From Synechococcus sp. CS-1331 (GTDB taxonomy: Bacteria; Cyanobacteriota; Cyanobacteriia; PCC-6307; Cyanobiaceae), in contig JAHLYQ010000008.1 in the NCBI GenBank assembly GCA_025127975.1, positions 1 to 62,544 on the forward strand: a stretch of DNA of 62,544 nt. The letters run 5' to 3'. The notes beneath the pieces were generated by a model that saw only the letters and a list, made by a program, of their open reading frames with translations, had not been told where the DNA came from and ran no database searches. This document shows positions 58,913 through 62,544 of the stretch, piece by piece; the stretch's first letter is position 1, and each line of letters opens with the position of its first letter. The position numbers and the translations under genes were made by a program.

Positions 58913-59104
58913 ATGAGCCCCCTGTTTCCCTGTTGCAGTTGTGGAGTGCAAATTGAGCGCTCGATCAAGCTTTATAGACAGCGCAAGGGCAAAGTGCTTT
59001 GCTCCACATGCCAGGACAGGGCTGAAGCGCTGCAGGCCAGGGAGGCGGGAAGCCTGGACCCCGGAGAAACCGGGGATCCAGAAGGGGTAAAAGAAAACAG
59101 CTGA
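58913..59104 (+). CDS. small zinc-ribbon-like protein
   Basis: This 63-residue protein has two CxxC-type pairs (FPCCSCGVQIERSIK and KVLCSTCQDRAEALQA), spaced to bind one zinc. The C-terminal part is acidic and helical. The ATG at 58913 directly precedes the first pair. Longer readings enter the GH57 upstream region and are rejected. Confidence 0.6.
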   Translation: MSPLFPCCSCGVQIERSIKLYRQRKGKVLCSTCQDRAEALQAREAGSLDPGETGDPEGVKENS

Positions 59105-59136
59105 GGCCGCCAGAAGCCAGCTTGGCTGGGACTAAA

Positions 59137-59508
59137 TCACTCTTCCTCGTCAGCCCCACCGATGGGAACGAGCTTGATCTGCTTGCGGCCCAGCTTGATC
59201 TCAAATTCATCGCCGGGCTTGAGGTCGAGCATGGCGGTGTAGGCCTTGCCCACCAGCAAGTTGCCGTTGAACTGAATTTTTGTGGTGTAGCTCAGCTTGC
59301 GGCCACCCTTGCCCGTACCCCTGCCGACACTATCTGTGCCAAGGCTTACACCCTTGGCACCGAGCAGGGCCTCGTAAAACGCCGTGAAATTGAGGCGCTC
59401 ACTACCATCTTTCTTCGTGCTCACGTAGCCACAGCTACGGACCAGATCGGATTTGGAAACATCACCCAGCTCTTTGACCTTGGCGAGCAATTCGGAGCCT
59501 GTAAGCAT
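59137..59508 (-). CDS. cyAbrB-type transcriptional regulator
   Basis: This 123-residue protein begins MLTGSELLAKVKELGDVSKS and has DLVRSCGYVSTKKDGSERLN, FTAFYEALLGAKGV and a C-terminal AbrB-like swapped-hairpin domain (NGNLLVGKAYTAMLDLKPGD, then EFEIKLGRKQIKLVPIG). cyAbrB proteins are cyanobacterial regulators that link carbon and nitrogen status to gene expression. The ATG at 59508 is chosen; six residues more are possible from 59526. Confidence 0.9.
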   Translation of the reverse strand: MLTGSELLAKVKELGDVSKSDLVRSCGYVSTKKDGSERLNFTAFYEALLGAKGVSLGTDSVGRGTGKGGRKLSYTTKIQFNGNLLVGKAYTAMLDLKPGDEFEIKLGRKQIKLVPIGGADEEE

Positions 59509-59702
59509 GTGAGGTAGTTCGTTCAAGCCAAATAGTAGCAGCAGACCGCAGCAATTTGGTGGTTATTGGTACTGATTGGACCCACCTAACTGTCCCCTGC
59601 AAGCAAGCATGCGCACCCAACCCGAACTATTGCCATCCAAAATCACACTCACCTCCAGCCGCTGAACCCGGGGGGATTGGTGGAGGCTCGGCCCAAGCCC
59701 CC

Positions 59703-59930
59703 TCACTTGCCGCACTCTCTTTTGATCAAAAAGTAGAGATGGGAGGGATCTCCGTACCGGTAGGGCAGGGCCTCATGCAGAGAAGAAAGGCGCCGCCAGC
59801 AGACGCTGCGGCGGATCTGGTTGATCGTCCTCTCCTCAAGGATGAGGATACGAAGCGACTTGCAATAGATTGAAAAACTTGTCTCCAGTTCAGCAATTGT
59901 GAGGTCAGTGGTAAAAGTTAGCTGACTCAT
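59703..59930 (-). CDS. small hypothetical protein
   Basis: This 75-residue protein reads MSQLTFTTDLTIAELETSFS, then YCKSLRILILEERTINQIRR and SVCWRRLSSLHEALPYRYGD. It is less GC-rich than its neighbours. The pattern of alternating hydrophobic and charged positions looks like a real helical domain, and I believe similar small proteins occur in picocyanobacteria, but I cannot name the family. The ATG is at 59930. Confidence 0.55.
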   Translation of the reverse strand: MSQLTFTTDLTIAELETSFSIYCKSLRILILEERTINQIRRSVCWRRLSSLHEALPYRYGDPSHLYFLIKRECGK

Positions 59931-59996
59931 GGCAACAACATGGCAACGAAGTCGTGGTCGCCATGCAGATTCGACCAGCACCCCCAACTGCGTGAA

Positions 59997-60012
59997 GCCC
60001 CCGTTTGGGGGC
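59997..60012 (-). terminator. probable terminator of the mutarotase-like gene
   Basis: GCCCCC and GGGGGC flank GTTT, just 8 bases beyond the minus-strand stop at 60021. A second, outer pair (CCAACTG 59984-59990, CAGTTGG 60012-60018) could lengthen or compete with the stem. The following T-run is short. Confidence 0.55.
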
Positions 60013-60020
60013 AGTTGGAC

Positions 60021-60884
60021 TCAGGTACCTGTTGATGCCGTAAAGGCATAGCGGGTATCAAGCCTGGTGCTGGCGCCCGGGCTCAATTCGAGCTTGCGAT
60101 CACCGCTGATCAGGGCCTGCCGCGGCCCACTCCAGGGTTCCATGCACACCATCGGCCGGGGAGGCTCGGTCCAGAGCACCACCAGATCCAGCGGGTGGCT
60201 GAGCTGGAGCTCAAGGCTGGTGCCCGCGCCAATATCCACCAGCCGCACCGAACCCGTGGGTTTGACCAGCAGGTCGATGCCACTGGCCAACCGTTCCATC
60301 TGTTCGGCACTGGAGGCCTCCTCCATGGTGAGGTGGTTGAGGCACTGGGGAGGTAAGCCCTCAAACCGCACCGTCTCCAGGCTGGAAAGGTTGAAGTAGG
60401 GGTGCAACCCGAAGCTGAACGGCATCACTTCGCTGCTGCGGTTTTGCACCACCGTGCTGATCTCCAGCGCCCCTGGCGCCAGCCGCACCTCCATGCTGAG
60501 CAGGAAGTTGAACGGATAGGCCTTCAGCGTTTCGGGGGTATCGGACAACTGCAGTTGGACCCCCAGGCCATCGGCGAGGGGCTCCAACTGCCATGGCATC
60601 TGCCTGGCGAAGCCATGCTGGCCGAGGCTGAATTCACCCTGGGGCAAGGGCAGCCGATTGCCCGGCAGACCGCCGGTGATCGGGAACAGCACCGGGAAGC
60701 CACCCCGCACCGATTGGGCAGGGTCGAGAAAGCGCTCCAGATCGAGGTAGACAACCTCGTGGCCAGAGCAGCTCCAGCCGCTGATCAGGCCGCCGCGCTC
60801 GGGCACAATCCGCAGCAGGTCACCTGTGGCCGAATCGCTGAATTCCCAGTGGGGATAGGGCGTTTGGCGCTGAATCAAGGCCAT
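60021..60884 (-). CDS. aldose 1-epimerase-like protein
   Basis: This 287-residue protein of the galactose mutarotase fold has DLLRIVPERGGLISGWSCSG, RGGFPVLFPITGGLPGNRLP and QGEFSLGQHGFARQMPWQLE with the expected His. FSFGLHPYFNLSS carries the second His, and VVLWTEPPRPMVCMEPWSGP a Glu near the C-terminus. Related proteins act on hexose or hexose-6-phosphate anomers. The ATG at 60884 has a good ribosome-binding site (GGAGAA). Confidence 0.88.
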   Translation of the reverse strand: MALIQRQTPYPHWEFSDSATGDLLRIVPERGGLISGWSCSGHEVVYLDLERFLDPAQSVRGGFPVLFPITGGLPGNRLPLPQGEFSLGQHGFARQMPWQLEPLADGLGVQLQLSDTPETLKAYPFNFLLSMEVRLAPGALEISTVVQNRSSEVMPFSFGLHPYFNLSSLETVRFEGLPPQCLNHLTMEEASSAEQMERLASGIDLLVKPTGSVRLVDIGAGTSLELQLSHPLDLVVLWTEPPRPMVCMEPWSGPRQALISGDRKLELSPGASTRLDTRYAFTASTGT

Positions 60885-60961
60885 GCGTTCTCCTTCTTGG
60901 TCTGGGATGGGCATCAATCTGCCTGAAAGGGCCAGCAATGGATGCCCCCAAGGGGGAACAG

Positions 60962-61657
60962 TCAGATTTGAACCATGCCGCAGCGCATTCCTTTGAGCAC
61001 GGCCTGCAGCCGGTTGTGCACGTTGAGGGTCTGCAGCAGCCGCTTGGTGTAGGTGTGGGCCGTTTCATCACTGACTACAAGCCGTTTGGCGATCTGGCGA
61101 TCGCTGAGGCCACTGGCGAGCAGGTCGAGCACCTCGTATTCCCGCGGCGTTAGCCGGGGGCAACTCAGGTAGGGCAGGATGCCCGTGCGCAGGGAGGGGC
61201 TGCGGTAGGAGTGGCCGCCCAGCACCGCCATCACCGCGGCCTGCAGCGGTTGCTGGTCATCGACAAAGTCGGCTTCGGCCACGACCGCTTCCAACCAGGG
61301 GGCATCGAGGCATTCGGCAGGGATCGAATCCCCCAGGGCCAACACCACTGCATGGATGTTGGGATGGAGTTCCCGTGCCTGGCGCACCAGGTCGAAACCG
61401 CTGCCGCTCTCGAGATAGTCGGTGCAGATCAGCAGCTGGTAGGGATCCCCAGCCTCCACAGCCAGGTAATCGAGGCAGCACTGCTGATCGGTGACCGCAC
61501 AGGTGATGCGGGAGGAGCCCCCGAAGCTGCGGCAAAGGGCCCTGAGCATGAAGCGCCCCCTGGCCACCACCGCAATCCGGCCAGGAATCTCAATCGACTC
61601 CAACCCTTCTTCCTGGGCCCCATGGCCGCCATTGGCCAGAAATTGGCTGAGATCCAT
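60962..61657 (-). CDS. LuxR-family regulator with a degenerate receiver domain
   Basis: This 231-residue protein has a receiver-like first half: IEIPGRIAVVARGRFMLRAL, LLICTDYLESGSGFDLVRQA and NIHAVVLALGDSIPAECLD. The strand-1 acidic pair of true receivers is replaced by ARG, though an Asp remains in LLICTDY. The C-terminal helix-turn-helix is LTPREYEVLDLLASGLSDRQ, then IAKRLVVSDETAHTYTKRLL, which is typical NarL/LuxR type. Phosphorylation is therefore doubtful. Its stop lies 77 bases before the mutarotase-like gene start. Confidence 0.85.
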   Translation of the reverse strand: MDLSQFLANGGHGAQEEGLESIEIPGRIAVVARGRFMLRALCRSFGGSSRITCAVTDQQCCLDYLAVEAGDPYQLLICTDYLESGSGFDLVRQARELHPNIHAVVLALGDSIPAECLDAPWLEAVVAEADFVDDQQPLQAAVMAVLGGHSYRSPSLRTGILPYLSCPRLTPREYEVLDLLASGLSDRQIAKRLVVSDETAHTYTKRLLQTLNVHNRLQAVLKGMRCGMVQI

Positions 61658-61661
61658 TCTC

Positions 61662-61707
61662 CTGCGGTTGACCTGGCTGCGGTTGGCCTGGCTGCGGCTG
61701 ACCCTGG
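61662..61707. repeat. 15-bp tandem repeat upstream of the LuxR gene
   Basis: CTGCGGTTGACCTGG, CTGCGGTTGGCCTGG and CTGCGGCTGACCCTGG follow each other directly, starting 5 bases from the LuxR start codon. It could affect the ribosome-binding site or be a regulator-binding array. Confidence 0.8.
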
Positions 61708-61774
61708 CGAAGACGGCGAGGGGAGCCAGGCCAACTCTAGGAGTTGCGAATCCTGACCGGGAAGCAATTGCTAC

Positions 61775-61993
61775 TCAGTCGTCGTAAACGAGGCAGTTGA
61801 TGTCCGAAGGATTCAGGTCGCAGAACACCTCCAGCGGTGAGGGCGCAACGGCCTCATCGGGGTGGCGCTGCTGGAAATCCTCCAGATCCTTGATTTGCTG
61901 TTCGATCTTGCGCGCGATCGCCACATCACCCCTGGCCTGGGCCTCGGCTAGGGCGGTGCGATATGTCTGGAGCTGGTCTCCGATGGTGGCCAT
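61775..61993 (-). CDS. cp12: CP12 protein with only the C-terminal cysteine pair
   Basis: CP12 is a small disordered protein that clamps phosphoribulokinase and glyceraldehyde-3-phosphate dehydrogenase together in the dark and so stops the Calvin cycle. This 72-residue protein has a helical front (TYRTALAEAQARGDVAIARK, then IEQQIKDLEDFQQRHPDEA) and ends FCDLNPSDINCLVYDD, which has the C-x8-C-x-V-Y-D-D of the family. The N-terminal cysteine pair present in many plants is absent, as in other picocyanobacterial forms that I recall. The ATG is at 61993. Confidence 0.88.
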   Translation of the reverse strand: MATIGDQLQTYRTALAEAQARGDVAIARKIEQQIKDLEDFQQRHPDEAVAPSPLEVFCDLNPSDINCLVYDD

Positions 61994-62122
61994 GGAACAC
62001 ACACCCAAGCGGTGGGGCTGGATTGGCAGATTGAATGTAGCCATGCCGCACCCCGAATGCTCTGCCGATCGGCTGGTTTGACGCGATCAGGCAGGCTGGG
62101 GCGGCCCTGAAGGATTGGTCCG

Positions 62123-62425
62123 ATGGCCGACGCTCCCTATCTGGTTGCCCTTGCGCTCGTTGAGATCTCAGGCAAGCGCGCCCTGCCCCTCACCGGCAGA
62201 TCCCAGGCCGCAGCAGCGGCCGAAGCGGCTGAGCCCGGCGAGGCCGGCCGCAGCCTGGCGCTGGAACTGCTACTGCGCCTCTGGCAGCGCAGCGATGAGG
62301 GCCCCCTGCAGCGGGCGGCGGGAGATGGCAGTTTGTTGCTGGTGGAAATACCTATAGAGGTGATGAGTGAACAGCTGCCACTGCTGAAAGCCAGCTGGCT
62401 CTCCGTATCCGTTCAGGGGGCGTGA
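62123..62425 (+). CDS. small hypothetical protein
   Basis: This 100-residue protein begins MADAPYLVALALVEISGKRA and has SLALELLLRLWQRSDEGPLQ and DGSLLLVEIPIEVMSEQLPL. It is rich in Ala and Leu. No family was recognised. The ATG at 62123 is the first in frame and codon use matches the neighbours. Confidence 0.55.
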   Translation: MADAPYLVALALVEISGKRALPLTGRSQAAAAAEAAEPGEAGRSLALELLLRLWQRSDEGPLQRAAGDGSLLLVEIPIEVMSEQLPLLKASWLSVSVQGA

Positions 62426-62507
62426 CAGCTCGCGGCGAACATCGGCCCTGCTGAACCCTTGACGGCAGTTTGATTTCCGGTTGCATCTCAGGTAGAGACC
62501 GCCTGTG

Positions 62508-62544
62508 ATGAGCGCACTTCCTGCTGGAATTCCAGAAGCGGACT
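62508..62544 (+). CDS. partial CDS at the right edge
   Basis: An ATG at 62508 opens MSALPAGIPEAD and runs off the window. The 82 bases before it are non-coding and could hold its promoter. Too short to assign. Confidence 0.4.
   Translation, partial: MSALPAGIPEAD

Noticed and set aside
60959..60980. tRNA T-loop-like sequence GGTTCAAATC (minus strand)
   Set aside because: It is the last codons of the LuxR gene; no acceptor or anticodon arm can be folded around it.

Overview
The window comes from a GC-rich alpha-cyanobacterium of the Cyanobium / non-marine Synechococcus type. The evidence is a set of cyanobacterial signature genes: a high-light-inducible protein (hli), ndhD, cytochrome c6 (petJ), Ycf51, DUF760, DUF4336, a cyAbrB regulator and CP12. 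They sit in tightly packed operons with many ATGA/GTGA overlaps. I see no rRNA, tRNA, CRISPR array, intact transposase or prophage.

Layout. (1) 1-2.9 kb is accessory: an AT-rich glycosyltransferase and the start of a downstream partner at the left edge, about 700 bp without a credible gene, a broken DUF4143-type ATPase, and a ribbon-helix-helix/MazF-like toxin-antitoxin pair whose toxin end overlaps aroA. (2) 2.9-13.4 kb is core: aroA-glmU-hli on plus, converging on a minus series menD-menB-L,D-transpeptidase-glgA-(membrane protein)-murF; lepB diverges from menD. (3) 13.4-22.9 kb: DUF760, DUF4336, an Mn-type ABC transporter (mntCAB), a DUF697 membrane protein, a CDF metal exporter, trpS, and TM2/DUF2605 small proteins. 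(4) 23-32 kb, plus strand: thrS-glk, thrB, ndhD, M3 peptidase, an APH/NahK-like kinase and a DOMON-like protein. (5) 32-39 kb, minus strand: proA-folB, a ROK kinase and a 1418-residue TamB-like protein. (6) 39-51 kb, mostly plus: ycf51, several exported proteins, a CocE/NonD hydrolase, glgB, hemE, an epimerase, petJ and clpB. (7) 51-55 kb is a second accessory zone: HIT protein, YjbQ, a MNT/HEPN pair, a duplicated and decayed yjbQ fragment, a nucleotidyltransferase relic, a frameshifted small gene, tandem repeats and a perfect 38-bp palindrome. (8) 55-62.5 kb: photolyase, DUF1499, GH57, cyAbrB, aldose-epimerase-like protein, a LuxR regulator with a degenerate receiver, and CP12.

Functionally, the core genes link carbon storage and its control (glgA, glgB, GH57, glk, ROK kinase, mutarotase-like protein, CP12, cyAbrB), envelope building (glmU, murF, L,D-transpeptidase, lepB, TamB), phylloquinone synthesis (menD, menB) and manganese supply (mntCAB). 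I do not see a convincing new multi-gene system. The most unusual material is the 51-55 kb zone, where an intact MNT/HEPN toxin-antitoxin pair lies between the real yjbQ and a 98.6%-identical duplicated yjbQ 5' end, with a nucleotidyltransferase relic on the other side of yjbQ.
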